Shown here: piece after piece, positions 45,402-54,798 of the stretch
Position numbering within the stretch: the stretch's first letter is position 1
Layout of the letters: every line of letters starts with the position of its first letter
Assembly: GCA_029243395.1 (NCBI GenBank)
Contig: JAQWSE010000005.1
Location: 186,001-250,000, forward strand
Source of the DNA: Paracoccaceae bacterium
Lineage (GTDB): Bacteria; Pseudomonadota; Alphaproteobacteria; Rhodobacterales; Rhodobacteraceae
DNA: 64,000 bases
Direction of reading: 5' to 3'
The notes under the pieces: model-generated
What the model was told of the DNA's origin: nothing
The model's database searches: none
What the model saw: the letters and a program-made list of their open reading frames with translations, nothing else
Translations under genes and position numbers: made by a program

Positions 45402-46460
45402 CTAGCTACTCCAAGTTCTGTCTAAAATATTAATCCAATTTCTTAGGCAAATTCTCTCAATGAGATCGTCACCATAGCCATGTTTTCGCATAACTTTCAC
45501 AAGCCTTTGCAAATTACTGACCGAAGCTATTTCATCTGGAAGAACGGCACCATCATAATCCGAACCAAATGCCACTCCGCTCTCACCAAGCTTATCAATC
45601 AAATAATCAATGTGCCTCAGTATACTTTCAATTGAAAAATCTCCAAGCATTCGGCCATCATCGCGGCAGAAAGCGGCTCCAAAATTTACTCCTACAAGAC
45701 CTCTACTATTAGCTATTGCCCGGAGCTGATCGTCAGAAAGGTTTCTTGAATGTGGGCAAAAGGCATGAACATTTGAATGGGTGGCAATTAACGGTTTTTC
45801 TGAGTACTTAACCACATCCCAAAAGCTAGCCGTATTCATATGAGAAAGGTCTATCAATATACCAAGCTCATTACAACGCTTGACTAATTGAATGCCATTT
45901 TCAGTTAGTCCTGGACCATAATTGGCACTGGAGGGAAATCTGAAAGGAACACCCCCAGCAAATATATTATTTCTGCTCCATACTGGGCCAATGGATCGCA
46001 AGCCCAAAGAATAGAAAACATCTAAATTATATAAACCCGGGTCGATCGCCTCGGCTCCTTCAAGATGAAGAACTGCTGCTAAAACACCTTGATCAATTGA
46101 AGAATAAATCTCATCGACAGTCCTACAAATACATAAAACTCCTTCTCTCTCCAATCGAATTAGTATTGAAAGTTGCTCCAGACTAATGCGTAGTCCATCA
46201 GAAAACTCTACAGGCTCAGGCAAAGGAAGTTCATAGAAACTCTCTTTCATTGCCTCTAAATCCTCCAATAACCCTTCTTTAGAAGGAACATAAACAGCAA
46301 ATAACCCACCTGCAAAACCGCCTGTTATACATTTGGGAAAATCCACAGCACCGCCATCCCCCTCAGTGAAGCTTTTAATCTGAGACACCTTTTTCAGACT
46401 ATATAAACGTGAGAGGACATCATTGTGTCCATCGAAAATTAACTGTTTTTTGTCAAGCAT
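45402..46460 (-). CDS. Membrane dipeptidase, renal dipeptidase family (M19)
   Basis: 352 residues of the M19 amidohydrolase-fold dipeptidases. FDGHNDVL gives the first HxD metal pair, VLHLEGAEAI the bridging Glu, LIDLSHMN the third-site His, THSNVHAF the next His and FGSDYDGA the Asp. The enzyme cleaves dipeptides, often including D-residues. As last gene after a Dpp-type importer, GATase-like and NicX/M29-like genes on one strand, it probably processes what the transporter brings in. No signal peptide is seen, so it is likely cytoplasmic here. Confidence 0.86.
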   Translation of the reverse strand: MLDKKQLIFDGHNDVLSRLYSLKKVSQIKSFTEGDGGAVDFPKCITGGFAGGLFAVYVPSKEGLLEDLEAMKESFYELPLPEPVEFSDGLRISLEQLSILIRLEREGVLCICRTVDEIYSSIDQGVLAAVLHLEGAEAIDPGLYNLDVFYSLGLRSIGPVWSRNNIFAGGVPFRFPSSANYGPGLTENGIQLVKRCNELGILIDLSHMNTASFWDVVKYSEKPLIATHSNVHAFCPHSRNLSDDQLRAIANSRGLVGVNFGAAFCRDDGRMLGDFSIESILRHIDYLIDKLGESGVAFGSDYDGAVLPDEIASVSNLQRLVKVMRKHGYGDDLIERICLRNWINILDRTWSS

Positions 46461-46503
46461 TAGTTCTGTATTTTCTTTGGTATTAACCTAATCATTAGGG
46501 TCT

Positions 46504-47265
46504 CTAGATCTTACCGGCAAGCCAGTGGAACAACTGTTTCCAAAAAGGAACATATCCTTTCCATTCTAAAAAATTATTTGATGCCCAATGTGGCATTATA
46601 TCAGAAGTGAAAGCTGCCACTCGGCCCAAATCATATTTCTCAACAACAAGCAATGGATCACCTGAAGGAAAAGTCAGTAAAACTTCTCCCGTAGGATCCC
46701 TTAGTCTATTGTATCCTAAAAACTCCGGCCATTCGCTTGGTAACTTAGTAAGTATTGGGTGTTCAGAGGAGATTAAAGGAACTTTACCCTCAGGAACTTC
46801 CATTCGATCATCATGAGGTTCTATAATGGCAGGAATAATATTAGATATTGGGGAGTATGCCCAGTGTCCCTTACCATGGAACCCACCAAAAGACATCCAT
46901 CCACCAATCATTAAAAAACCACCTCCTTTTTGAACCCACTCGCATAAAAGTTCCAAGCGGTTCAGTACTTTTTTGCCACCCAAAGTTTCCTCGGTAAGCA
47001 AGAAACTATCTGCAGGTGCATCAGAAAAAACAATCACATCCCATTGCGATAGCTCAGCCATTGTGTAAGGAAACTTTGCCGAAACTTCATGGTTTGGCAT
47101 AAAAATGATATTAACATCAGTCTTAGAGAACCTTCCAGTGAAACTGTCTAATGAAGAAGTAATAGAAGCAGTTTCATATGCTGCGAATCCTTTGAAATGT
47201 TTGTGAATCTTAAATACTGATTCTCCAACAAGCAAAATGTTTATAATGCTAGAGTTCCCTACCAT
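46504..47265 (-). CDS. GATase1-like protein (DUF1355/PF07090 type)
   Basis: 253 residues with a flavodoxin-like class I glutamine-amidotransferase fold: ILLVGESVF, VIVFSDAPADSFLL, and CEWVQKGGGFLMIGGWMSF, where the position of the nucleophile elbow reads GGWMS and not a canonical Cys elbow. GRVAAFTSDIMPHWA is the C-terminal block. Proteins of this type lack a clear amidotransferase triad and are functionally undefined. GGAGACAAAATT precedes the ATG. It lies between NicX/M29-like and dipeptidase genes in the Dpp operon. Confidence 0.75.
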   Translation of the reverse strand: MVGNSSIINILLVGESVFKIHKHFKGFAAYETASITSSLDSFTGRFSKTDVNIIFMPNHEVSAKFPYTMAELSQWDVIVFSDAPADSFLLTEETLGGKKVLNRLELLCEWVQKGGGFLMIGGWMSFGGFHGKGHWAYSPISNIIPAIIEPHDDRMEVPEGKVPLISSEHPILTKLPSEWPEFLGYNRLRDPTGEVLLTFPSGDPLLVVEKYDLGRVAAFTSDIMPHWASNNFLEWKGYVPFWKQLFHWLAGKI

Positions 47266-47295
47266 AATTTTGTCTCCTCGGTTTTAGTGAAAGTT

Positions 47296-48312
47296 TTAGC
47301 GCAGGTCTGGAATCAAAAATTTCTCATTCTCTAATATTTGCTTTCCGTCCAACCAAAGAGATGTGTTGCGGCAGCAAATATCACAATGGGCAGTTGACCA
47401 ATTCTCACCAGCCATTCCACAGTGTTTGGCGGGTGCATCCAATATGTTTCGGCCAATAGCAACCAATACAGTTCCATACTTTGATTCAGAGTCCATACCG
47501 ACAGATCCCCAATCTGCTCTTTCATCAGTTCCCCAACCAGCATGTGATAAACGATAAGCTCCATCATCTCCGTGAGAGTCCAAATAATCTTGCAATAAAT
47601 ATGCGTCTGACCCACCTTCAATCTTTTTAATGCGCCCTTTTTCAAGGGTCAGTTTGACTTTTGTAGTTGCATGCCTCCATAATCCAAGCAGCACATCTCC
47701 AGGTTCAATGACATAAATTCCCTCAGCACTATCCTCAATTGGGGCACAATAAACCATACCTGATGGCCAATGATCCCAACGACCTGGCTCATCTGCTATT
47801 CCGCATTGATAAGCCCCTTTTCTCCCGTCTTTTCGCATCACGTAGTCAGAACCTGATGCAGAAGTAATACGAATTTCCTTAGCTTCCTCCATCATCTGCG
47901 CACCTATTAGCCCACGGCGACGGATAGTTTCGTTAGGAAACATTCTTTTAAGGCCATCAAATGGCTCTTGAACCATTAAAATCCTTGCGCCAGACCTTAA
48001 TGCGTTGTTTGAAGTTTCTGTGTAGATCCATGAACCTATTCCCCGAGGCAGCATCGACATTCCTAACACCATGTCGGCATTATTCCATGCTGAACAAACT
48101 AAGTTATCTTCTAACATTTGATCTCCTTGTGAAATCATAACATATGCCTCAGCACCTAGTGTTCTAGCAGCTGCAAAAGCAGCTGGAACATATTCTGGTC
48201 TTACATATCGAGGATCAGTGAAAATCAGAACGGTTTCACCCTTTGCTAATTTGCAAAGTTCCAGTTGATTTCGAAAAGCATCGACAATGTCTGCAGAAGC
48301 ATAAGCACTCAT
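47296..48312 (-). CDS. M29 aminopeptidase/NicX-like metalloenzyme
   Basis: 338 residues resembling the 2,5-dihydroxypyridine 5,6-dioxygenase (NicX)/M29 aminopeptidase group. The likely metal region is in the C-terminal half: LSHAGWGTDERADW, and HCDICCRNTSLWLDG, matching the HxD-x-x-x-R-N-SLWLD block of NicX. The start overlaps the DppF stop as ATGA, with AGGAG eight bases upstream. It could be a ring-opening dioxygenase or a leucyl-aminopeptidase-like hydrolase; the Dpp-type importer and dipeptidase nearby lean to an amide or peptide substrate. Confidence 0.72.
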   Translation of the reverse strand: MSAYASADIVDAFRNQLELCKLAKGETVLIFTDPRYVRPEYVPAAFAAARTLGAEAYVMISQGDQMLEDNLVCSAWNNADMVLGMSMLPRGIGSWIYTETSNNALRSGARILMVQEPFDGLKRMFPNETIRRRGLIGAQMMEEAKEIRITSASGSDYVMRKDGRKGAYQCGIADEPGRWDHWPSGMVYCAPIEDSAEGIYVIEPGDVLLGLWRHATTKVKLTLEKGRIKKIEGGSDAYLLQDYLDSHGDDGAYRLSHAGWGTDERADWGSVGMDSESKYGTVLVAIGRNILDAPAKHCGMAGENWSTAHCDICCRNTSLWLDGKQILENEKFLIPDLR

Positions 48313-49268
48313 GGTAGTTTCTCCTTTGAAAATTGTGGGATATTGTTCGCTCTCCAGCAACGAACTTGGTGATTAGAAGTAACCATACTTAGAGATTGTT
48401 CCTCCTCACAACCAGCTTTGGAATACTGGCATCTCCCCAGCAATTTGCAGCCAGGTTTATTTTCGGCTGAAATAGCTTCCCCCTTTAAACGGTCACTATC
48501 TGTTTCATCTACAGCAGAAATTAAAGCTCTAGTATATGGATGTAATGGACGGTCAAACAAAACCTCAACAGGGGATTCCTCTACAATCTGCCCAAGATAC
48601 ATTACCACTACCCTATCTGATATGCCACGTATAACCCTTAGATCATGCGAGACAATTATGAAGGTTGTTCCACGATTTTTTTGCAGATTATTAAGCATGG
48701 TGAGAATCTGACCGCGTACTGACATATCGAGTGAGGCAGTTGGTTCGTCTAAAAAAATGATATCGGGGTTGGACGCCAAGGCTCTTGCCAATGCAACTCG
48801 CTGTAGTTGCCCACCACTCATTTCATGAGGGTAAAGACTCAAAAACCTGCTCCCAAGCTCTACATCTTGCAAAAGCTTTAATGCTCTAAGCCTCTTTTCG
48901 TTCTTTGATAATTCGATAACAAGCTGCATAGAATCCAAAAGTACATCTTCAACTGTAAGCATAGGATTGAAAGAAGTTGCAGGATTTTGAAACACCATTT
49001 GGATTTTTTCCCGATAAGGCCTAAATTCAATATTTGGTAAATCAGAAACTTCCTGCCCTTTTATAAAAATTGATCCGCTGTCAATTTGTAAGAGCTTTAA
49101 TAAAGCCTTACCAAGTGTGGATTTTCCAGAACCACTCTCTCCCACAATGCCGAGTGTTTCACCTTTTTTTAGGCTTAGGCTAACGTTATCTAAAGCAATT
49201 AACTTTTTTCCTCCTGAGCGGAGATTAAAAGACTTAAAAGCCTCCTTTATCTCAACAAGTTTTTTCAT
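48309..49268 (-). CDS. dppF: Peptide ABC transporter ATPase, DppF-type
   Basis: 319 residues with Walker [10 protein letters not shown], the signature MSGGQLQRVALARAL and Walker B IIFLDEPTASLD, plus the C-terminal oligopeptide extension (HPYTRALISAVDE, then Cys-rich CKLLGRCQYSKAGC, usually linked to an Fe-S or metal site). It overlaps the preceding ATPase gene by 17 bases. Partner of DppD in driving the two permeases. Confidence 0.88.
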   Translation of the reverse strand: MKKLVEIKEAFKSFNLRSGGKKLIALDNVSLSLKKGETLGIVGESGSGKSTLGKALLKLLQIDSGSIFIKGQEVSDLPNIEFRPYREKIQMVFQNPATSFNPMLTVEDVLLDSMQLVIELSKNEKRLRALKLLQDVELGSRFLSLYPHEMSGGQLQRVALARALASNPDIIFLDEPTASLDMSVRGQILTMLNNLQKNRGTTFIIVSHDLRVIRGISDRVVVMYLGQIVEESPVEVLFDRPLHPYTRALISAVDETDSDRLKGEAISAENKPGCKLLGRCQYSKAGCEEEQSLSMVTSNHQVRCWRANNIPQFSKEKLP

Positions 49269-50220
49269 TAGTTACCGGAAAATGACATGCTACCATTCGA
49301 TTCATTACCATTTTTAGTCTGGGCCTGGACACATGACACATTTCTTTGGCCCTTTCACATCTTGGAACAAAAGGACAACCTAACGACCGATTTCTGGGAT
49401 CGGGTGCCCGACCAGGAATAAATTTGAATCCATCAAGATTTGAAATTGAACATGCTAATAGTGCAGCTGTGTAAGGATTTGCAGGCTTTTTCATAATTTC
49501 TTCAAGGGTACCTATTTCCATCACCATACCTGAATACATTACCACTATTCTCTCACACATTCCTTTAATTATATTGATGTCATGAGTAATCATTAGCAAA
49601 GCTGCACCAGTTTCTTGAGTTACCCTCTTTATTAGGTCCAAAACCTGTATTTGGATAGTCACATCCAATCCTGACGTTGGTTCATCAGCAATTAGCAGAT
49701 TGGGTTTACATGCAAGAGCCATCGCTATCATCGCCCGTTGAGCCATTCCTCCAGAATACTCGTAAGGATAGAGCCTACTGCGGTTATATGGATCAGGAAT
49801 GCCAGTTGCTTTAAGAGCCTCAACTGCTCTTGCCCAAGCAACTTTTTTACTGCCTCCAAAATGCTGACGGTATACATCCGCAATTTGCTTTCCTACACTG
49901 ATAATTGGGTTAAGTGATTTGTGAGCATTCTGAAAAACCATGGCCATGCGACGACCACGTAAACTCTTCATAGTGGGCTCAGGCGCATGAGTAATATCTT
50001 CGCCATCAAATCTTATTTTTCCCTTGTCTATATTGGCAACGGTAGGTAAAAGATGCATGATCGCTGATGTTGAAAGGCTTTTACCAGAACCACTTTCTCC
50101 AACTATAGCTACCGCTTGTCCTTTATTGAGAGAAAAGTTAATATCAATCAATGGACTAAAGTTACCTGCCTCCCCTTTAAATGATACTGATAAGTCCTTT
50201 ACTTCTAATAACTCAGTCAT
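49252..50220 (-). CDS. dppD: Peptide ABC transporter ATPase, DppD-type
   Basis: About 322 residues with Walker [11 protein letters not shown], signature [15 protein letters not shown], Walker [13 protein letters not shown] and the DppD-type C-terminal block [11 protein letters not shown] and the Cys segment [14 protein letters not shown]. The ATG at 50220 overlaps the DppC stop as ATGA; a start five codons upstream is unlikely. Confidence 0.88.
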   Translation of the reverse strand: MTELLEVKDLSVSFKGEAGNFSPLIDINFSLNKGQAVAIVGESGSGKSLSTSAIMHLLPTVANIDKGKIRFDGEDITHAPEPTMKSLRGRRMAMVFQNAHKSLNPIISVGKQIADVYRQHFGGSKKVAWARAVEALKATGIPDPYNRSRLYPYEYSGGMAQRAMIAMALACKPNLLIADEPTSGLDVTIQIQVLDLIKRVTQETGAALLMITHDINIIKGMCERIVVMYSGMVMEIGTLEEIMKKPANPYTAALLACSISNLDGFKFIPGRAPDPRNRSLGCPFVPRCERAKEMCHVSRPRLKMVMNRMVACHFPVTNEKTC

Positions 50221-51080
50221 TCTCTTCTCTCCCAAAGAGATTGAAGCATTCTAGAGCACATGTTTAGCAACCAAACAGACACAAAAAGAGCCAAACCAGG
50301 AAAAATTGATAGCCACCATTTCCCAAAAACCATGTAATTAGCACCAGCCTGTATCATCGAACCCCATTCTGGCATTGGGATAGGAACTCCTAACCCCAAA
50401 AAAGAGAGCCCAGCTATCATCTGTACCGCATAAGCACAAGAAAGGGGTAATTGTGCAAAAACTGGCGTCAAGGCATTGGGCAATATATGAAAGAAAATGA
50501 TCCTTGGTGACTTGTTTCCAGCAACTTTTGCAGCCAAGACATAATCTATTTCCTTAAGCGGGACTACTATTGATCTAACCATTTTCGAATACACAGGAAT
50601 ATTGTAGAATGCTACCACTAATACGACATTCCAAAGAGAATTACTCGTAGCAGCTATAAAAGCCATACCAAAAAGAATTTGAGGGAACCCCTGAATTACT
50701 TCTGAAATACGGGTCAATGTGGAATCGATCCACCCCCCCAAATATCCTGAAATAGCTCCTAAAGGGACACCTATTAAAACGCCCAACACCACTGATGACA
50801 ATGCCAATGTGAAATCTGTACGGATTGCAAAGATAGTTCTGGAAAAAACATCCATGCCATTATGATCTGTTCCAAAGAAGTGCTCCAAAGATGGCGGCGA
50901 CAGTTTGGATAACAGATTTGGTTTTATAGGATCTTGGAGCGGCAGAATTGGTGCTAGCATTCCTAGCAGAATGATTGCGATTAAAATACCAAAAGTCGAA
51001 TAAACTGAAATCGATCCATGCCTAAAAATGATCCGCTGAAGAATGTTTAATCTACTGCTGATCTCAAAATACTCGGTCAT
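50217..51080 (-). CDS. dppC: Peptide ABC transporter permease, DppC-type
   Basis: 287 residues with six hydrophobic spans, the DppC N-terminal extension (FFGTDHNGMDVFSR) and the EAA-like coupling loop near LAAKVAGNKSPRIIFFHILPN. Overlaps DppB and DppD genes by ATGA on both sides, so the operon is tightly coupled. Confidence 0.88.
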   Translation of the reverse strand: MTEYFEISSRLNILQRIIFRHGSISVYSTFGILIAIILLGMLAPILPLQDPIKPNLLSKLSPPSLEHFFGTDHNGMDVFSRTIFAIRTDFTLALSSVVLGVLIGVPLGAISGYLGGWIDSTLTRISEVIQGFPQILFGMAFIAATSNSLWNVVLVVAFYNIPVYSKMVRSIVVPLKEIDYVLAAKVAGNKSPRIIFFHILPNALTPVFAQLPLSCAYAVQMIAGLSFLGLGVPIPMPEWGSMIQAGANYMVFGKWWLSIFPGLALFVSVWLLNMCSRMLQSLWERRE

Positions 51081-52090
51081 GAACTTAGCCTTGCTCGAGG
51101 ATCAATAATCGCATTAACAATATCTGCAAACATGTAAATTAATAGATAAAAGGAAGTAGCAAACAGCACGACTCCGAGTACTGGTTCATAATCAGAATGA
51201 TTCATAGCTTTGACAGCATACAAACCAAGTCCCGGCCAAGTAAAAACTACCTCCACCAAAACCGTCCCAGAGATCAAAAACCCATAAGTCATTGTAATCA
51301 TTGTTAATACAGGAGCCAGCATATTTCTAAGCACATAGATTTGAATAGTTTTACTACTAAGTCCGAATGCATGGGCAGAACGGATATAATCTGAAGACAT
51401 GATTTCAGTTGTCCTAGCCCTTGTAATTTGAAAAATTGAAGGGCACGTTGTAATAGCTAAAGCAAATACTGGCATTATTAAATGACTTAATGCAGAGAAA
51501 AATGCATCCAGTTTACCAGCCAATAAAGTATCAATTGTCATCCATCCAGTAACGCTCGGCAAATCATGAAAACTTGAGTCAATTCGCCCTAAAGGCGGTG
51601 GCAACCACTGCAGTTTTGCAAAAAAGATAAAGACTAATAGCAGAGATAACCAAAAACTTGGCATTGCAACCCCAGCACGCGATATCATATCTGCAAACCA
51701 AGAAAATTTTCCCTGAGGGTTTTTTCCTGCAACCACTCCTGCTGGCACAGCCCAAACAATACCTAAAAGCAAAGAAAAGGTTGCTAATTCCATGGTTGCT
51801 GGCGCCCTGTTAAAAAGTTCGCTTGTAACTGATAAGGACGTATACCGCGATATTCCTAGATCCCCCACTAGAAGATTATTCAAATATTCATAATACTGTT
51901 GCCACATTGGTTTATCTAGTCCAAGACGCATAACCGCAGCTTGAAACTGCTCCTCAGTGTATCTAGGTCCTAATATAAGATAGATTGGATTACCAATCAG
52001 TCTTGTGACAACAAAAGTGATTAAAGAAACGATCCAAAGTGATACTATCAGTGCCCCAAGACGCTTAAGAATAAAGAATATCCAATACAA
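51077..52090 (-). CDS. dppB: Peptide ABC transporter permease, DppB-type
   Basis: 337 residues, typical DppB: an N-terminal TM, the long periplasmic loop with RLGLDKPMWQQYYEYL and GDLGISRY, and the coupling loop SSDYIRSAHAFGLSSKTI (EAA-type). The frame starts with TTG, with GGA seven bases upstream; no ATG fits. It follows the binding-protein gene after an 80-base gap that holds a strong hairpin. Confidence 0.87.
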   Translation of the reverse strand: MYWIFFILKRLGALIVSLWIVSLITFVVTRLIGNPIYLILGPRYTEEQFQAAVMRLGLDKPMWQQYYEYLNNLLVGDLGISRYTSLSVTSELFNRAPATMELATFSLLLGIVWAVPAGVVAGKNPQGKFSWFADMISRAGVAMPSFWLSLLLVFIFFAKLQWLPPPLGRIDSSFHDLPSVTGWMTIDTLLAGKLDAFFSALSHLIMPVFALAITTCPSIFQITRARTTEIMSSDYIRSAHAFGLSSKTIQIYVLRNMLAPVLTMITMTYGFLISGTVLVEVVFTWPGLGLYAVKAMNHSDYEPVLGVVLFATSFYLLIYMFADIVNAIIDPRARLSS

Positions 52091-52124
52091 CTGTTAATCC
52101 GTACGGTGCATATAAGTAAAGTTT

Positions 52125-52161
52125 GAATGGTAGCTGATAATGTGCTTTTCAGCTACCATTC
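52125..52161 (-). promoter_or_regulatory. Stem-loop between dppA and dppB
   Basis: GAATGGTAGCTGA (52125-52137) and TCAGCTACCATTC (52149-52161) form a perfect 13-bp stem with an 11-base loop. In the dpp transcript it sits right after the binding-protein gene and is followed by AAACTTT. It is expected to protect the dppA end or to limit read-through so that binding protein outnumbers permease. Confidence 0.78.
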
Positions 52162-52169
52162 CTTTAAAG

Positions 52170-53741
52170 TTATTTATTTCTTTTGAGTGGCCAATACCAA
52201 AGCAAATTGTCAGGAAGTTGTACGTATCCTTCAATATCTTCGCGAACAGCTATCTCAAAAGGCATGTCAACCACAGCAATTGTCGGAGCATCCTCAATAA
52301 GGATCCTTTGATAATCAGCTGCTAAAGCCGCTTTTTTATTTGGATCCATTGTTGCAGTTAACTCGGCAATTACTTCATCTAGTTTAGGATTTGAGTATTC
52401 CATCCAGTTGATGACAGCCTTTGTCTTGAAGAAGAGCTCACCTGTGTACCCAGCATCATCAACATACCAAAGCAAATCTCTCATCCAAGCATGATGTTCG
52501 AACTTTCCAAGACCCTCAGAGAATACTGAGGCTGCCTGTACATCGATATTCATGTCAACACCAATAGATCTAAATGCATCCTTAAGTATTACGGCAATTT
52601 GCTCTGTTACTGGGTTTCCCTCCCCAATACTTAGGTCAAAAGAAAATCCATCTTTGTGCCCCGCCTCTTCAAGCAACTTCTTTGCGGCAGAAACATCTGT
52701 ACCTAAATTCCAGAGGCTAGCATCATGATAAAGTCCTTGTACTGGAATAGGACCAGCGGAAGGTAATGCTGCCCCTCCAAAAACTCCATCTACTATTTTC
52801 TGATACGGAACAGCTCGAGTTAAAGCACGCCGAACAAGTACATTATCAAACGGGGCCTTGGTTGTATTAAATCCCAAAATCATTTGATTGCGTGTTGGCA
52901 CTGATACCACTTTAACACCAGGTGCGTTGCGAATAAGATTTAACTCATCAGGCGATAAGTCTTTGGCTATGTCCACTTCACCATTTTTTAAAAGTAGCGC
53001 TCTGTTGGCAGAAGACGGAACAACCTTAAGTACAACTTTATCAAAAAAAGCCTTCCCATCCCAATAATTTGGATTTGCTTTTAAGGTCATCTGTATGCCA
53101 GATTGCCAGTCAGATATAAAAAACTCACCTGATCCGGGACTATTTCGAGCAAGCCACTTAGTCGCCCAAGGATCATCCTCAGCAGTATTACCAGATGCCA
53201 CTGCTGCTTCGATTAGAGCTTGACTCTGATCCCTGAACAAATAGAAAAACCAGGGAGACGGTGCGGAAAAATTTAGTTTGACCACTCTATCATCAATTAC
53301 TTTAACGCTATCAAGGCTATCAATCTTTGCAGTCGTGGCATTCCAATGGGTGCCAGCTTTTGTTCCATAAGCTCTCTCAAACCAATAAAGAACATCCGCA
53401 GATGTTACAGCGTTTCCTGTAGAATTAAAATTTGCGCCCTTCCGTAATGTTAACGTTAAACTACGTTTATCATCACTCCAGTCCCAACTCTCAAAAGCTG
53501 ACCCCTCTATATTTCCCGTATCCGCAATAGAATAACCTTTGCCAGTATCATTCCATCCGTAACGAAAGAACTGATCTAAAATATTGTAATTAACCTCATT
53601 AGATCTCTGAAATTGGGAAAAAGGTGGATCTAACGTCTCAATTTCCCCAGAAAGAGCTATAGTCAAAGTTTCTTCAGCACTTGTGGAGCTAGCAAATAAA
53701 GCCAAAGCTGCTAGTGCAGAACAAATCCTGGATTTACTCAT
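52170..53741 (-). CDS. dppA: Peptide/oligopeptide ABC transporter substrate-binding protein (DppA/OppA-like)
   Basis: 523 residues, SBP_bac_5 family. A signal peptide (cut near SSTSA, residues 18-22) is followed by TLDPPFSQFQRS, the N-terminal domain, and FNTTKAPFDNVLVRRALTRAV, the characteristic hinge block. Ligand unknown; the downstream NicX/M29-like and dipeptidase genes suggest a small peptide or N-acyl/amide compound. Its start overlaps the LacI regulator stop as ATGA, with GGAG upstream. Confidence 0.88.
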   Translation of the reverse strand: MSKSRICSALAALALFASSTSAEETLTIALSGEIETLDPPFSQFQRSNEVNYNILDQFFRYGWNDTGKGYSIADTGNIEGSAFESWDWSDDKRSLTLTLRKGANFNSTGNAVTSADVLYWFERAYGTKAGTHWNATTAKIDSLDSVKVIDDRVVKLNFSAPSPWFFYLFRDQSQALIEAAVASGNTAEDDPWATKWLARNSPGSGEFFISDWQSGIQMTLKANPNYWDGKAFFDKVVLKVVPSSANRALLLKNGEVDIAKDLSPDELNLIRNAPGVKVVSVPTRNQMILGFNTTKAPFDNVLVRRALTRAVPYQKIVDGVFGGAALPSAGPIPVQGLYHDASLWNLGTDVSAAKKLLEEAGHKDGFSFDLSIGEGNPVTEQIAVILKDAFRSIGVDMNIDVQAASVFSEGLGKFEHHAWMRDLLWYVDDAGYTGELFFKTKAVINWMEYSNPKLDEVIAELTATMDPNKKAALAADYQRILIEDAPTIAVVDMPFEIAVREDIEGYVQLPDNLLWYWPLKRNK

Positions 53742-54772
53742 ATTTTTCTCCTTTTAGTTTTTTGATTAATTTTTACCAAACCCTGCCCACATGACTCTCG
53801 AACTACAAGATTAGATTCTAAAATTAAAGTTTGGGGCGGTTTAGTGTTATCTACCAACCTATCCATAAGAAGACTAGCTGCTTTTGCACCTATTTCTTGG
53901 GTGGGTTGGGCGATAGCGGTCAAAGGAGGGTTTAGTGAAATTGACCACGGAAAATCATCAAAACTTATGATTGATATGTCATGTGGTATTCTCAAACCTT
54001 CTTCATGAATTTTATTTAAAGAACCAACAACCATTTCATTGTTTGCAACCAAAATTGCCGAAGGCAAATCTTTACAGGACAGAAGTTTTTCTGTTAAGCA
54101 ATAGCCACTTTCCATTTTATAGTCGCCAAATAAGATCCAGTTTTCATCGCAGTACATTCCTGCCTTCATCACCCCCTCCTTAAAACCCAAATATCTATCA
54201 TTGGCTGAGGAAAGGTGAATAGGTCCACCGATATATCCAACTTCCGAATGACCTAAATTACCTAAATGGCAGACAGCTTTAGCGGAAGCCTCAAAATTGT
54301 TTATTGTGACTGTATCAACTTCCATTTCTCTCATGCGGCGATCTACTATAACTATGGGAAAATCATTCTCTATAAGTTCCTGAATTTTAGTTGAATACTC
54401 TAAAGTTGGTGCCATGACCAAACCTGAAACACCTTCTTCTAGCATTACCTGGATTAGCTCTTCTTCCTTTTCAGGCTTACTATCCGAATTTGACATTAAA
54501 AGTGAATGCTTCTGAACGCTCACACCCCATTCAAAATGCTTAAGTATCTCAGTAAAAAATTGATTTGAAAGATCTGAAAAAATCGCACCCAATAAAGGAT
54601 TTCCTACCCCCCTAAGCCTTTTAGCTGAGCGGTTTGGGACATAATCTAAACTTTGGGCGGCTTGACGAACCTTTAAAGTCATGACCGGGTCTACTCTCTG
54701 GTCGTTAAGCACCCTAGAAACTGTAGGTACTGAAACGCCAGCAAGCTTTGCAATATTACGAATCGTTGTCAT
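53738..54772 (-). CDS. LacI/GalR-family transcription regulator
   Basis: 344 residues. Helix-turn-helix at the N-terminus (TIRNIAKLAGVSVPTVSRVL with hinge LRGVGNPLLG), then a periplasmic-binding-like effector domain (GAIFSDLSNQFFTEIL, VDRRMREMEVDTV). First gene of the dpp operon and translationally coupled to dppA, so it probably controls that operon and itself. Such local regulators respond to a small metabolite, often a sugar or nucleoside, so the operon's ligand may not be a simple peptide. Confidence 0.88.
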   Translation of the reverse strand: MTTIRNIAKLAGVSVPTVSRVLNDQRVDPVMTLKVRQAAQSLDYVPNRSAKRLRGVGNPLLGAIFSDLSNQFFTEILKHFEWGVSVQKHSLLMSNSDSKPEKEEELIQVMLEEGVSGLVMAPTLEYSTKIQELIENDFPIVIVDRRMREMEVDTVTINNFEASAKAVCHLGNLGHSEVGYIGGPIHLSSANDRYLGFKEGVMKAGMYCDENWILFGDYKMESGYCLTEKLLSCKDLPSAILVANNEMVVGSLNKIHEEGLRIPHDISIISFDDFPWSISLNPPLTAIAQPTQEIGAKAASLLMDRLVDNTKPPQTLILESNLVVRESCGQGLVKINQKTKRRKI

Positions 54773-54786
54773 CGAATTCCCCTACA

Positions 54787-54798
54787 GAAAACGTTATC
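54787..54798. promoter_or_regulatory. Candidate LacI-family operator
   Basis: GAAAACGTTATC is a 12-base imperfect palindrome centred on the CG typical of LacI/GalR sites. It lies 14 bases before the regulator's ATG, so binding would overlap the promoter/leader and allow autoregulation. Confidence 0.55.
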
